A stretch of DNA of 64,000 nt from NCBI GenBank assembly GCA_902805475.1, contig CADCSX010000009.1, forward strand, positions 124,001 through 188,000, written 5' to 3'. The notes under the pieces are model-generated. The model had not been told where the DNA came from, ran no database searches, and was given only the letters and a program-made list of their open reading frames with translations. The DNA comes from Entonaema liquescens (lineage: Eukaryota; Ascomycota; Sordariomycetes; Xylariales; Xylariaceae). Shown piece after piece: positions 35,600 to 47,250 of the stretch. How positions within the stretch are numbered: position 1 is the first letter of the stretch; each line of letters begins with the position of its first letter. The translations under genes and the position numbers were made by a program.

Positions 35600-36240
35600 G
35601 ATCTTATTATTGAAGTATCCTAGGATATTACCTTCAGTACCTAGGAGCTATGCTAGGAAAGAGAGTAATAGGATTGGTTGAATCAGATATCTCTTGATAT
35701 ATCACTATAGACTAGGTACTTTTCCGTCAAGAATGATAAGCGGGACATATCACATTTATAACAGACTTGGGAAATGCTTAGCTGTATGATCCTGAGTGAT
35801 GAGTGTCTAATAATAAGAGAAATAACCACTTAGGTGCCTACGTAAGATATGGAAAGAGGAGTTATTTTAAGTAGATCACTTCCTTAAGAAGACATCATCT
35901 TTGGATCTCCCAAGTCAGGGTCTCCAAAGCCAGAGAATCTATGCAGTAAACTCTAGTCTGTCACTTGGCAAAGATAAGCTAACAAATCCCTACTAAGCGG
36001 CCAATCATTGTAAAATATTTAATGCTAATGGTGGAAACCATATCTTTTATTAAGAAATTAGCCCACTAGATGAGTCGAAACTTAATAGTGAGTACCCTAT
36101 CGGTACTATTTGAAAGTGAGTTCATTGTCCAAAGTCTCATTATCCAAAAGTTTGCGTATGTATAGAGGCGGATCAACACTAAAGCCCTCTCCGGGATCGG
36201 TCGTTCACGGCTAGGTACCCGAACTTAATAGACTAGAAAA
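35600..36240. other. Intergenic region between convergent genes
   Basis: AT-rich, 641 bases, no gene or structured element recognised. Confidence 0.55.
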
Positions 36241-36876
36241 TTAAGAGGTTTCTTCTGGGCTCAGCTGATAGCACTTGTCTTTTGGGATCCTCTCGCCTTG
36301 GTCCCACTGGGATGATTGGTTAGCTAGCAAACGCCTATTTATAGGCAATTCAAAGGACTTACGTGCTCATGAACGCAACCATCAACCCACAGCCATCTGT
36401 CTGTAGTTGAATATTGAGCGTATGACATGTTGGTGCTAGCATCGAAACACCAAGCCGTGTTTGTTTCACTTCCTAGCTTATTACCACTGCAGAAGAGACC
36501 CCAGATGTTGTTGGGCCCAGACGCGTAGCCTGGATGGTGTTGCTGTAATAAAGAATTCACTATTTAGTCCTTATTCTGCTATGCAACTAGCACGTAAAAA
36601 CGCTGGAATGGAAAGACGACTAACTTTATAAGTTGTATCTATCAAGGAAAACATCTTTCTAGGATCTCCATCAACTACAAATGCACGATAGAAATCATAA
36701 GCTCTCTGCGCTGTCTCTTCCACGGTGACCGAGGGATCCGGTTCGCAGAGAGCAGGAGGAGCTTTTAAGCTGCACAGATTTTCTCTTTTGTTAAGAGCAT
36801 CGCTGTGTACAACTGGAGCGGCGCTGGTGATAGTGGGCGCCAAGATGCTTGCGGAAAGAAACAATAAGAAATGCAT
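36241..36876 (-). CDS. Secreted SnoaL-like protein
   Basis: Exons 36876-36625, 36542-36363 and 36306-36241 (introns 82 and 56 nt) give 165 residues. A signal peptide (MHFLLFLSASILAPTITSAA) is followed by a SnoaL/NTF2-like alpha+beta domain: RAYDFYRAFVVDGDPRKMFSLI, then YKQHHPGYASGPNNIWGLFC restored by the first splice, and VDGCVHEHWDQGE restored by the second. Cysteines are spaced for disulfides. Similar secreted proteins are widespread in ascomycetes without known function; the cone-shaped pocket of this fold can bind small ligands. Confidence 0.85.
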
Positions 36877-37922
36877 TTTTGCCGTGGTGAGCGTAGTTCT
36901 TCTAAAGATGGAAGGTCTTTCTTTTCTGGATGTCGTGGGATAGAAATCAATCTTATATATTCAATGTGGAGAGACTCCGTATAAGATAGGATAGAGTTCC
37001 TATATTAACGCGGGGAAGTATCCAAGACCAAGATACGTTATGAGGGCGTGGTAATTTAGCCGCCTTAGTTTCAATTTACGCGAATATATCTAGGTCGTCC
37101 GAATGAGACCTGGCCATCTCCACAGAGGTATGTGATTGGCTATGACAAGTCCCTTATTATGTACAATGGTGGATAAAGTCTATTGATTCAATACTCCAAT
37201 CGGGAGTGTTTTTGAAGTCTTGGTGCTGTCATATAGGTGATATGTTGTTGGGTTCATATGTTAATGGGATTGAGTACGACGTGATTACTTGCCAGAGGTA
37301 ATAAGATCATCTCGATAGCGAATAACCTGACGATGTCATCGAATAGGTATATTATCAAGTATCGGGACACATCTACATGTAGAATTGAAATATAGGTAGA
37401 GAGGTACCTAAGGTAGCTTTATCAGGCACACTATTGTCCGATGTAGCAATTCCGGATTACCTAGAACGTGATACCTATGCCAGAGATGAATACGGCAATG
37501 GGTGATCCGTATCGCCCATAAGGCCATAAAATTGAAGTAATATAAGCTCAATCGTAAATTTTGTTGTTGGTAACATGCTACATATGATACTCTACATTCC
37601 GTCATGATAGTATATTCCCCATTTCGTCGTCGCCGAAGCCATTTAACCCAGTCACTTCATCTTGGTATCTTTATAAGCATGAGAGTATCTACCCATACAC
37701 GGCCAAATAATTATAGAAATAATTATCGATGATTTTACTTGAAATAAAAGGAGCATATTAGATATGGATCTTATGTCATTATACGGTAGTTATATTAATT
37801 GTAACCCTTGTCTGTATTCTGTCTACCAAGGCGTGCATTATTTAGCTCTTTTCATCTAACAATACCCGGCCGTAATAACGTAACCTCGTGAAAGTGTCCC
37901 TAGGATCGGAAATATAACTTAG
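36877..37922. other. Intergenic region
   Basis: About 1 kb, AT-rich, upstream of the SnoaL-like gene and beyond the 3' end of the minus-strand gene at 37923. No gene recognised. Confidence 0.5.
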
Positions 37923-38489
37923 TTATTTGTTATATTTCTTCCACGTGTGATCTTTTAGTCCTCTCCAGGTTGCGGATGTCGAACTTCGCGTCAAACTGTC
38001 AGGAGGCTGCTGTGAAGATACCTGTCTTTCTCGCAGCAGAGCGAGAACGTCTCTGCTACGAGATAGTAAACTGTGGATTTCTCGAGCAAAAAGTTGCAAG
38101 TCCTTCTCACGGTCTGTAGAATTCTCAAATCGATCATTTGGTGCCGATTCCATGTTGGAAACGACGGCGGGATGGATGGTGATGTTGTGTACTTTACAAA
38201 CTTTGTACGTGAGTGTAGCTAATGCCTCGTGTAATTCCCGAAGGATCTTTTTGATATTGGTCATCTCATACGAATTTTGGGTTAGGGCGTTTTGCGTAGC
38301 GGTATTCTGAGAGGCTTCAACGTGGTGCAACTCGGTAGATCTTCCGGCCTTCACAGCTAGACACTGCGACCAGATGGAATTCCAAGTTGTCTCGGTCTTA
38401 TCTCCGCTGCATGCGAATAATACGACTTGCCGCATTTCGCCTATGGTTAAACCTTTCAGCATATCGCTTACTGAGTCGATGGAAACCAT
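37923..38489 (-). CDS. Hypothetical protein
   Basis: A single open frame of 188 residues from a clear ATG. It is polar and probably helical: an N-terminal MLKGLTIGEMRQVVLFACSG, a Gln/Thr/Asn stretch, a central helix (LRELHEALATLTYKVCK), and a charged C-terminal helix (FAREIHSLLSRSRDVLALLRER). No signal peptide, membrane segment or known motif. No family recognised; a chance ORF of this length in AT-rich DNA is unlikely but not excluded. Confidence 0.5.
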   Translation of the reverse strand: MVSIDSVSDMLKGLTIGEMRQVVLFACSGDKTETTWNSIWSQCLAVKAGRSTELHHVEASQNTATQNALTQNSYEMTNIKKILRELHEALATLTYKVCKVHNITIHPAVVSNMESAPNDRFENSTDREKDLQLFAREIHSLLSRSRDVLALLRERQVSSQQPPDSLTRSSTSATWRGLKDHTWKKYNK

Positions 38490-39055
38490 GATGATTCACT
38501 ATAGCTACCTAACTATTAATGACAAGCGATGCAAGTCGCGTTACTTCAAGAGTAGACATACCAAATATTGTTGAGGAATAGTATGTTAGGTGCTTAACCT
38601 TGGGCAGGTAAGCTCTAAGTATTTCGATACTGACCAACTGATACGTAACTGGGAACGGCTGTAGGGATGAAGATAGAGGAGTGAGTTTGTTCGTTGGAAT
38701 AGTATGTGAGGGGGTAGAATGCTACTTCTCCTTGGATTGACGAGAACGTGACCAACCTGAAGTAACTGCAATCCACACATAAACTGCGAGCAGAGAATTA
38801 TATAGGTATATATATATACATACACCTATGTATATGAATAGGTAGTTGCCTGGTAGTAATTACCTGTATGTAGGAAGTAACTTTAATTTTGTCTTCACCT
38901 TGTGCTCTCACTGCCTGTATTAACTGAGACAGCCACTGAACAGACCAGTCCTAATTGAACAGATGCATTGATCTAACTTCTCCAGTCTCAATTAACCCTC
39001 AATTATATATCTAACCTTCACTAGAATAAAAGGAAACGGGGGTGGGAAATGAGCA
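38490..39055. other. Intergenic region
   Basis: Contains a TA-rich microsatellite patch near 38800-38830 (TATATATATACATA) and TAGGTA motifs. No gene. Confidence 0.5.
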
Positions 39056-40017
39056 TCAGACGTGGACGAAGTGGACACGCCCGTATATATCATAAGTCGG
39101 GCGTTCATATTTCATACACGTCCACCACGATTCGAGATCAGTAATATTCACTCCTCTGGGATGAACCTTTTCCATCTCCTGCCTCATCTCTGATTTTGAC
39201 TTTCCCTCTTTAATGCGTAACTTTTCGAAGAATACGTAGGCGCCGTAAAATACAGAACTGGTATTCCCAGACATAGGTCCTTTTTTATCTAGGAAACAGG
39301 TAAGCTGCCTGGATTGGATTCGCTTTTCTTCGGGGAAACTTTTCGATATAGCGCGGCAGAAGGCGTTCTGACTAATGCCAGGTTTTCGTAGGAAAGCCCG
39401 GATCTTCTTGCGGATTCCGTCGCATGTGTCATACACTGGTACGCTCTGCGTATCCTCCCCGTCAAGCTTTATATCACTAACATCAAGAGCTTTGTCCTCA
39501 CTTTTCCTGGGTCTCTTAGGCGGGACTGCCTTCAGACCCTGTAGCTCGCGCTTCTTGAAGAAAGCAAACGCTTTGGGGTACGTATCAGATTCCTTGCCCT
39601 TATATGGGCCGCTTTGATTCATGAACCGCTGATATGCACCCGAGGACACCCCAATAGCTTTCTGGAACTCGCCAACTTTCATATTTCCGCCTTGAATGAA
39701 GCCCTTTATCTTCCGGCGGACCTCGTTGCACGTCTCGTCTATTTCATAAAGGCGAGGATCATTATCGTCTACTTCGGATATGTTCTGATGCTCTTCTACT
39801 GCATCTGACTTGCGCTTCTTCGATGCAGCAGCACCAGACTTGGTAGAATTGACAGCAGTGTTGTTACTACAATTCTCGTCGTTTCCTAGACACGAGGACT
39901 ATTTGTCCAACATAGTTAGCACAAAATGCAGTTCGAAGCAAGTATGCTACTTACTTTTGTTCTAGACGCCAGGCTCGGCTTTTGCACGTTAGTATCGCAG
40001 TCTCCCAATGGAGTCAT
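39056..40017 (-). CDS. DUF7726-type protein with two internal repeats
   Basis: Exon 1 (40017-39955) and exon 2 (39898-39056) join across a 56-nt intron (GTAAGT donor, GCTAACT branch) to give 301 residues. Two related units are visible: CNEVRRKIKGFIQGGNMKVG...AFAFFKKRE (about 90-155) and CDGIRKKIRAFLRKPGISQN...AYVFFEKLR (about 183-255). Each is a helix-turn-helix-like block of the fungal DUF7726 type, with matching C-[ND]-x-[IV]-R-[RK]-K starts. Basic stretches KKRKSD and PPKRPRKSEDK look like nuclear localisation signals. A DNA-binding role is plausible but unproven. Confidence 0.85.
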
Positions 40018-41006
40018 GGTTGGTAAGCCCTTGGTCGTTGATGCACGATGCGAATGTTTGACAACCGAGAATTGATTACCTAGGTAGACGAAGCGAACTC
40101 ATCAGTTGATCGAGTGTTGTCCATAGTTGGTATTAATAGGGGCGTGGAGGGGCCATCAGACGTTGAATGATTGTTCGAGCATGTTCTTAGACTGATGTCA
40201 CAACTTACGTTAACCCCTGACGGACGACCGGTGAAAGTTCAATGTTAAAAGTCAACAATTGACGTAAGTATCTCAGCTCTCAGGGGTTCAACTTTCTACG
40301 TGCGGAATATGCCCGCGTATTTTAAGGGCCTTGGCGCTCTCCCAGGTCCCTGGATGATCTGCGATAGCGCTGAATTTGATGCGACGCTAGATGTACATAG
40401 ATCATCGCCACGATTGGCTACGGGAGTCTTAATGCCGGCTACCTGGGCATCTCCCCGCCGCGCTCTATTGTTAACTTGCTCGTCTGTTTAGTCCGTCATT
40501 TTATTGGGCTAATCAAGGTGTAAATAAAGATTACTTGGTGGCAATAGTTTAACTATTGAGTTTTGTATGCTATCGCGTGGTTAGCTCGCGAAGCAAGGAA
40601 GCATACATAAACCCCGGATGTTCGCATGGAGCCATTTGGAAGCATTTTTATGATATCCTCCCACAGGGAGCAAGGGTGAGAGAAGGACCGCTATAGATAC
40701 CCAAGCTCGTGTAGGAATTAGGCAAAATTATATCTAATGAAACCAATCTTTTATATCTACTGATATAGCTCCTGGGATTGTAATATCTCAAATGGCTCCT
40801 GGTTGTTCTTGATCAGTTCAACTCTTGCGCGCCTAGTATAATTTCTTCTAATCGTCTTGGCTAATCTCGACGACCCGGTTGTCGGATCTCTACATAGGTA
40901 TATAACTTGGGTACGATTAACTACCCGTTTCTCTATTTGCTAAACCACGTCCCCACGCAATACCTACCTAGCTGTCATTGACTAGATCACGCGCAAGTTT
41001 GGTAAT
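40018..41006. other. Divergent intergenic region
   Basis: Holds promoters for the DUF7726 gene (minus) and the AA9 gene (plus). A TATA-like TAGGTATATAAC lies near 40897, about 105 bases before the AA9 start. No gene; the ORF at 40300-40491 has no features. Confidence 0.5.
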
Positions 41007-41840
41007 ATGTATTTTCCTCGGGTTGCTCTATTCATAACTGTCGCGGGCCGGTTCTTAGTCGCAGCGCACAGTTTCGTTTCCAACATTAATATTAACGGCC
41101 TCTCATATGACGGATTTCGCCCCACGGAGCCGGATCAGCATCCATTTGCAATTGGGTGGTCTACAACTGCTTTCGACCAAGGCTATGTAAATCAGACGGG
41201 GTATCGAACGGAAGAAATTATCTGTCACAGAGGAGCGAAGAATGCGAAGGGCCATGCTCCTATTTCTGCCGGCGACATCGTCCACATTCAATGGAATGGT
41301 TGGCCTGAGTCTCACAAAGGCCCAGTGTTGGACTATCTTGCATCCTGCGGCGAGTCTTGTGAGACGGTTGATAAAGATGATTTGCGTTTTTTCAAAATCA
41401 ATCACGTCGGCTTGATTGAGAGTTCTAAAGCATCGGGCCTATGGGGCTCTGATCAGCTCATCGCGAACAATAATTCGTGGATGGTAGAGATTCCTCGGCA
41501 AATACAGCCGGGCTATTACATCTTGCGGACTGAAATCATTTCTCTGCATAATGCATCGCGTGAAGTCGGAGCGCAAAATTATCCCCAGTGTATCAACTTG
41601 CAGGTTACTGGTGATGGTAGTGAGGTGCCTCTCGGTATTCGCGGCGAGGAGCTCTATGACCCCAATGATCCGAGTATGCACCTAAATATATATGATGGCG
41701 TGCCAACATACAATATTCCGGGTCCGACTCTTATCTCCAACGTTGAGACCGTAACACTTAGCCATCCTCTTCCAACTGGGAGTGGAACACCGCTTACTGG
41801 TTCTGCTACGTCGTCCGTGTCAACGCCCGGTCTACTTTGA
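41007..41840 (+). CDS. AA9 lytic polysaccharide monooxygenase
   Basis: A single exon of 277 residues. The signal peptide ends at AA before His21, so the mature protein starts HSFVSN, as needed for the copper histidine brace. The second copper histidine is His103 in WPESHKGPVLDYLASC, and the axial tyrosine is about Tyr192 in GAQNYPQCINLQVTG; His181 and Gln190 are the usual nearby residues. AA9 enzymes oxidatively cleave cellulose or hemicellulose chains outside the cell using a reductant and H2O2 or O2. The C-terminus is a short Ser/Thr/Pro-rich tail without a CBM1 module. The gene is close to a GH43 glycosidase, but the two are not coupled. Confidence 0.96.
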   Translation: MYFPRVALFITVAGRFLVAAHSFVSNININGLSYDGFRPTEPDQHPFAIGWSTTAFDQGYVNQTGYRTEEIICHRGAKNAKGHAPISAGDIVHIQWNGWPESHKGPVLDYLASCGESCETVDKDDLRFFKINHVGLIESSKASGLWGSDQLIANNNSWMVEIPRQIQPGYYILRTEIISLHNASREVGAQNYPQCINLQVTGDGSEVPLGIRGEELYDPNDPSMHLNIYDGVPTYNIPGPTLISNVETVTLSHPLPTGSGTPLTGSATSSVSTPGLL

Positions 41841-42408
41841 GAAATCCTCGCATATTGGTCTCTTTTAGTTGAACTACTAGGGTTGGGGAATTACTTGCCC
41901 GTAAAGATAGAATAGGTAGCCACCAAAGACTCTAGATATAAATGTAGACCTAAACGCCAAGCTCATACCGGCTAGGGCGAAGTCGGAAGCTATTCTTAAT
42001 AGCATTGTGTATCAGGTGAAATGTCAACTCAAAGATCTATAACATGCCTGTATATTACTTAGTCTACGCCTCGACTATATATAGGCGAGAAATATCCGTG
42101 GACTTGTAACAGGGCGATAAAATAAGAAGATTATCCGTGATAACATCGGACGCTGATACGTATCGCCTAGGATACGCTTGCTGGAGTGGCTCCGGACATG
42201 TGTGTACGTGTTGCGTATCAGGTATACATAGCAGGTATACGTAGCCCTGAGTTGGAATTGTTGTATGTAGGCTTGCCTTACTGAAAGATGAATATACACT
42301 CTCATACAAGACCGTGCTCGAATAAGAAACCCAATCAGGGTTCCCATAATACATTATTGGTACCTAATATACCTACCTCTGAAGCGTTACAAGCGCCGTC
42401 TCTCAGGC
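41841..42408. other. Convergent intergenic region
   Basis: 568 bases between the 3' ends of the AA9 gene and the DUF2456 gene. Small minus-strand ORFs at 42064-42354 have no features. Nothing else seen. Confidence 0.55.
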
Positions 42409-43277
42409 TCACCGTTCACCGTAATACTCTTCGTTATTCTTTAATGCCCATCCACACCTCGTAAGCCAGAACATCACCATTGGTGGTGTGGTTAGCAGTC
42501 CCAGCACGCCTCCCTGAATGAGCTTAAAGACCTGCGGTGCCCACACTTTGTCATAATACCAGTCGTCGCCCTTCCATTGGCCGGCCAAAACGAGAAAGCC
42601 GATACTAGGGCCCCATATAACGGGGAAGAAAGCCACGGCAATCAGCAGGGCCCGCAGGATCTGAGAGCGGAGGAAGCTCAGCCAATGTATAATGCTCCTA
42701 ACTTCGTGCGTGTCCTTAGGGCGGTCTAAGAACATAAACCACCGCATAAATCGGCTTTTGGGTTCGGGAATAAACCCGATCGGATGCACGCCACCTTTCC
42801 TTAGGTCCCGGTTCACGAGGAAGAGTTCTATATGCCACGTAATAAGACACTGAATAATAACAGTGACTGCCGCGTCTCCGGCAAGAGTGTTCGGAAACAT
42901 AAATAGCCGAATAGGTCTTGCTACGATATCCTGGGTTGCATACATGGCTACGGTTCTGTTAGGGATCTGGTTGTGGTTCGGAGCTATGGATCATAATTTA
43001 GATGACATGAGATATGAAAAAGAAGAATACCATATGCAATTGCAAAGTTGATACCACCAGACAGAATCATGGCACCTATCCCATCAAGGATGAATATGTA
43101 GAAGATTTGATGAGTAGTGAACTTTTCTGTCGGCTCTTTGAATCCGTCGTCTGTACTTCCCGCAACATCCTGTTGTAGACTTGGATCCGGATCAGGACTA
43201 GAGTTAGCAGCGGCAGCTTCGACATCGGCTGGGGGCTCCGCCGTCGGTTTGAAGAGAGGATTCGTCGCCCACGGCAT
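42409..43277 (-). CDS. DUF2456-family membrane protein
   Basis: Exons 43277-43031 and 42983-42409 (intron 47 nt) give 273 residues. The splice makes INFAIAYAPNHNQIPNRTVAMYATQD. The N-terminal 75 residues are soluble and acidic. About four hydrophobic segments follow: IFYIFILDGIGAMILSGGIN, the GDAAVTVIIQCLITW region, ALLIAVAFFPVIWGPSIGFL, and GGVLGLLTTPPMVMFWLT. The pattern PIRLFMFPNTLAGDAAVT and IELFLVNRDL is that of the fungal DUF2456 family, function unknown. An upstream in-frame ATG at 43331 would add 18 residues. Confidence 0.88.
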
Positions 43278-45209
43278 AATCAGTGTTTGGTAAAGATGTA
43301 GGGAAGAAAAGTAAGGCGGGGGAGCGAGCAATATAGATTAGAGTAGACTGGCTGCCGAAAGCGTCATATCATGTTGGCAGCTTTATATACCTAAGGTAGT
43401 GGATGAAGTCGAGACTGTGTGCTAGGGTAAACGGCGCGGCGGTATGAAGGGTTGAGGAAATAGAAAGGAAAGTTAAAAGGAGGTCGAAAGTTAACGCTAA
43501 GAACAACAATACTGATGATAAAAGAATAGTAGCGGGGACCACTTTCCTCTCATGGACTTTAATAATAAATGGTTCTACGCTTTTCTCCTTTCCTTCTTAT
43601 TTATTTTTGGGTGATGGTGGATTAATAAAGCAAAATAAGAGAAAAAAACAAAATGATGCCGGGGGGCCCTTTAAGGGTCCAAGGGTAAAGATAAACTCAA
43701 CACTTTCTCATAAACCCCCCTGTCTTCATTTACCGCCTGGGCATTTTGGCATTCCCGACATTTTTGACATTCTCTGAACATTTTTCTCTCTCCCTTTTTT
43801 TTTTTTTTTTTTTTGCATTCTTAATATTGTCTATGTGATTACCGCGACGGTTCCTACCGGAAGTCTCGGCATCCAGTCGGGCAGCCGCTGTTAAGCACAA
43901 CCGGCCGAACGAGCCGGTTATTGGTGCCTGTGACTTGATCGCGATAGGCGGCCGCCTGAACATTCTGCACGTGGGATTGGTTCAAAATTAGGGCGAACAT
44001 ATGTTGAAGCTGCAAAAGAATGAGTAAATTTGCCAAGCCGCCTGAACCTAATCTAGACTCTAGGTATATGTACACCTAAAGGGTTAGCTTGCGGTACATG
44101 TATCTTAATAATGTGGGACTATGTAGTTCCACTTGACTTGCCTTTAGCACCTACATATCCGCATCATTTCATACCTGTAGGTACCTATGAAACCTGCTAA
44201 CTTAGGTACCTAACCAGTAAAGCGCTGTAAGCTGTAAGGTACAGTACCTACAGATAGGAACAAGGCATCTTAGCTCCCGTTCCATTTGCCTTAGCTACAT
44301 GCATGCTTTGGGTAGGTGGGTTTTAGAAGGTACCTGAAGATGAAAAAGGAATCAACTTTCAGTTAATTCCCAAATTAAAATGTGAGGTATTACCTAACAA
44401 CTGTTTACCTAAATCATAAACCCGCCTCTCACCATTACATTAGGTGTTTTAATTCGATCCCCCTCTTACTAATCGCCGCAATATCTGTCATGATTCTGCT
44501 CATTTGGCTTAGTTCATACGGATCACGCGAACGAAGACATCATTGACGCGAATGCCAGCTTAGACGAGCTCCAAGTTACGCCCACTCGTTCGGGATGCGC
44601 CGATAATACATTAGACCATGCCAGATGTGCGATCCTACATAATAAATTGGTCGAATACATATACGCCTAGGTAGTGGAAGGGCGAGATATAAGTGACTTA
44701 AGACGAAGCTCTTTCTTCGACTCCTATAGCGTTTCCTCATGTTATTTAATACAATTTCAGGCTTGGTAGGACACATCCGGTCGGTCTAATATGTGTCCAG
44801 CGACTCCATCATGCTATCACAGCTCTTGAAGTTGACTAGTCATCCGGACCTAGATGAAGCCTTTGTTCCGGATCTATACTTCGTCTGCTCGTTCCTATCA
44901 AGGCATCGCCCACCACGATTTGGCCGAATTGCTCCAGGCTTGACTATTCCTCACAATTCAGCTGTATTTGCAACCAATTGAAGTGAGCCAACATGAATAT
45001 TCACTCTGAACAAGGTATCATCATCCCACCCGTTCTTATCTTCGCACCAGCGGAGAGACAAACTGTGAGGAGTTTTACATGTACTGAGATATACTACAGT
45101 ATAGGATTTAAGCATTCTCTATTATGAATGTTTTCATTTGGGTGTATCTAAATATCAGGTACTTAGGTACTGAGGTACTGATGACATAGGCTAACGAATT
45201 CCATGCCCA
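43278..45209. other. Gene-free region, about 1.9 kb
   Basis: It starts with the DUF2456 gene promoter. A T-run of about 18 lies near 43797-43814. TAGGTACCTA-type motifs are frequent between about 44170 and 44250. ORFs at 43730-44075 and 44576-44981 look like chance. Confidence 0.5.
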
Positions 45210-46416
45210 TTATGAGCTGAATTTTTTGCTTAGTGCATCGTATAGAGTCTGGTTGATAGGAAGGATGCTCCCATGCCGCAGGTTACTTGGAAATCCAGAT
45301 CGAGTGCTTGCTGTCCATTTGTTTCCCTTTGGGTCCGTGCTCTCATATGGTCGATATCCATCACCCCCATAAAAGTCTAGAAGGACATGAACCTTAGTAT
45401 CGTCCTTGTTGTCACGATATGCGGCGGGGCCTTCGACACCAGATGCGATTGTGCCTTTGCTTCCTCCGGCTCTGGTCCAGCTTCCAAAAAGCCCACTAGT
45501 AGAATATTCCAAAAACACAGTTTTGGCAGATTCGTCTTTCATGAATCGTAAGTAATTCTTTCCTTCGGTGTCCAGAGGCAGAATATCCAGATCGATAATG
45601 TTGGTTGGTGCATAATCAATGTACGTTTGGGGCTGAGTAAACGTCTTAAAGTCACTTGTATAAGTATACCTGATACGGATGTTGGATGGGGAACCGGTAT
45701 GTGTGCTGTCCGAGGCCGAATACTATATTAATCCATCGTTAAAATCTAGGCCTGGTCTTTAATAGTAAGACTTACGAATTTCGAAGCCCAGTGCACCAAA
45801 TATTGACCTATCGCCGTCAGTACCATCTTGCACGGATGCTCTACGTGGATAACCAACCTTTCGAGGCGTCCCATATCGCTTCCGGAGCCCACACCATTCC
45901 GGCCGTTGAATCCTCCACGTTCACTAGTCGTTCGTTGCCAAAATTCACAAGGTCAGTGCTCTCCCAGACGAATATGCCCCTTGAGCCTGTTCGTTGAGCC
46001 GCATCCCAACTTGTCTATGATGATGTAAGTGGGAGACTATATGTATGTTTTATAACTGTGATTACCTTCCCGATATTAAGGTCAGTGCCGATAATATACC
46101 ATTTCCTACCAGCTTCGCTGCCGCCACCTTGAACAAGATACGGATCCCGTACACCACCAGTGCCTTTTGTTGGGCGCAAAATTGGTTGGCCTTTGTTCAA
46201 TGCCTTGAAAGATAGCGGATCATTACCATTGCTAAGGTAAAAGTATACGAAAGGGTCTGCCCCGAGGAAGATAGCACCGAGATATCCAACTAATCCCGTA
46301 TCTTGACGGCGTTCGGCTTGGACACCTAGTTCGCGTACGTCGAGCGGGCTAGCCAGGGAAAGTTTAAGGCAGATGCCAATTGATAAAGCAACCCGAAACA
46401 CTTGACGAATAAACAT
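45210..46416 (-). CDS. Secreted GH43-family glycosidase
   Basis: Four exons (46416-46066, 46014-45858, 45807-45776, 45722-45210; introns 51, 50 and 53 nt) give 350 residues. A signal peptide (MFIRQVFRVALSIGICLKLSLA) leads to a five-bladed propeller. The three GH43 carboxylates are in place: Asp91 in VRDPYLV (base), an Asp at about 224-226 in NIIDLDIL (modulator), and Glu277 in GVEGPAAY (acid). WAPEAIWD precedes the second. GH43 enzymes cut arabinofuranosyl or xylosyl links in plant hemicellulose and pectin; the subfamily resembles fungal arabinofuranosidase-like members. The third exon is only 32 nt, and its phases fit exactly. An in-frame ATG further upstream (46563) would put sequence before the signal peptide and is less likely. 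Confidence 0.9.
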
Positions 46417-47001
46417 AATTGTAGTGATTCCAAAAACAAAAAATACAATTTCCAAGGACCCGGTTCCTAACTTCATGAATGGAGCAGATCTCTCATTTGT
46501 ATTAACCAGCTTCGGGAGATCGGGGTCCGAACTAACCAATCCTAAGCCTTCGAATTTTTCCATCCCGGTACTTTATTCTTGGGTTTCCAGAAATATGTTT
46601 ATGGCTAAAGGCCCGTGTTGCGGGCATCGTATATGTGGAGAACCCTGCCTTGATATAAGAAGAGAAGTACGACTGGGTTATTTATGTCTCAAGTTAGTAT
46701 TAGAATGCTTCAGCGAGTAGTTGCATTAGGTTAACGTCTGCCAAAACGCCGGAAACAGATAGTATTTTAGATGAATAGACGACAAGTGCCCTATCCAGTC
46801 TATGGTTATCCGATGTAGTACTAGGAGTCACCACCGCCTTAGATTCAGGAATGTCGCGCATATAGAATCTAGTAAACCGTGCTCTAATACTTATACCACT
46901 GAGGATAACCGTCTGATCTATAACCCTTAATAACCTAACCTCAATGATTGTCGGTCCTCGATATTTGCTGGCAACTTAAGTCCTTTTTTTTCCCCTTCGA
47001 T
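46417..47001. other. Intergenic region
   Basis: Promoter region of the GH43 gene and 3' side of the small membrane protein gene. No further gene. Confidence 0.5.
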
Positions 47002-47250
47002 CTATACACTATCAGAGTCGTCCATCCACCACTTCTCGCTTCCATCATGGCCAACGTGTAGGTCTACAACAACCTCTGCATCGATTCCCTTTAAAGGTCT
47101 GTAGAAGTTGTACAAGAAGAAAGCGGCTAAGAGGACCCAACAGAGACCCATGAACCCTATGATACTGGCCATAATATTTACGTCGCAAGCGGCAGATGCT
47201 TCCATAGCAGCCGCTACGTCCGGTGGAGGATAAGAATACATCGTAGCCAT
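47002..47250 (-). CDS. Small single-pass membrane protein
   Basis: A single ORF of 82 residues. One strong hydrophobic helix (about 25-48, IMASIIGFMGLCWVLLAAFFLYN) is preceded by an Ala-rich segment and followed by a charged C-terminal tail (GSEKWWMDDSDSV). The composition is unlike the surrounding non-coding DNA. No family recognised. Confidence 0.5.
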   Translation of the reverse strand: MATMYSYPPPDVAAAMEASAACDVNIMASIIGFMGLCWVLLAAFFLYNFYRPLKGIDAEVVVDLHVGHDGSEKWWMDDSDSV

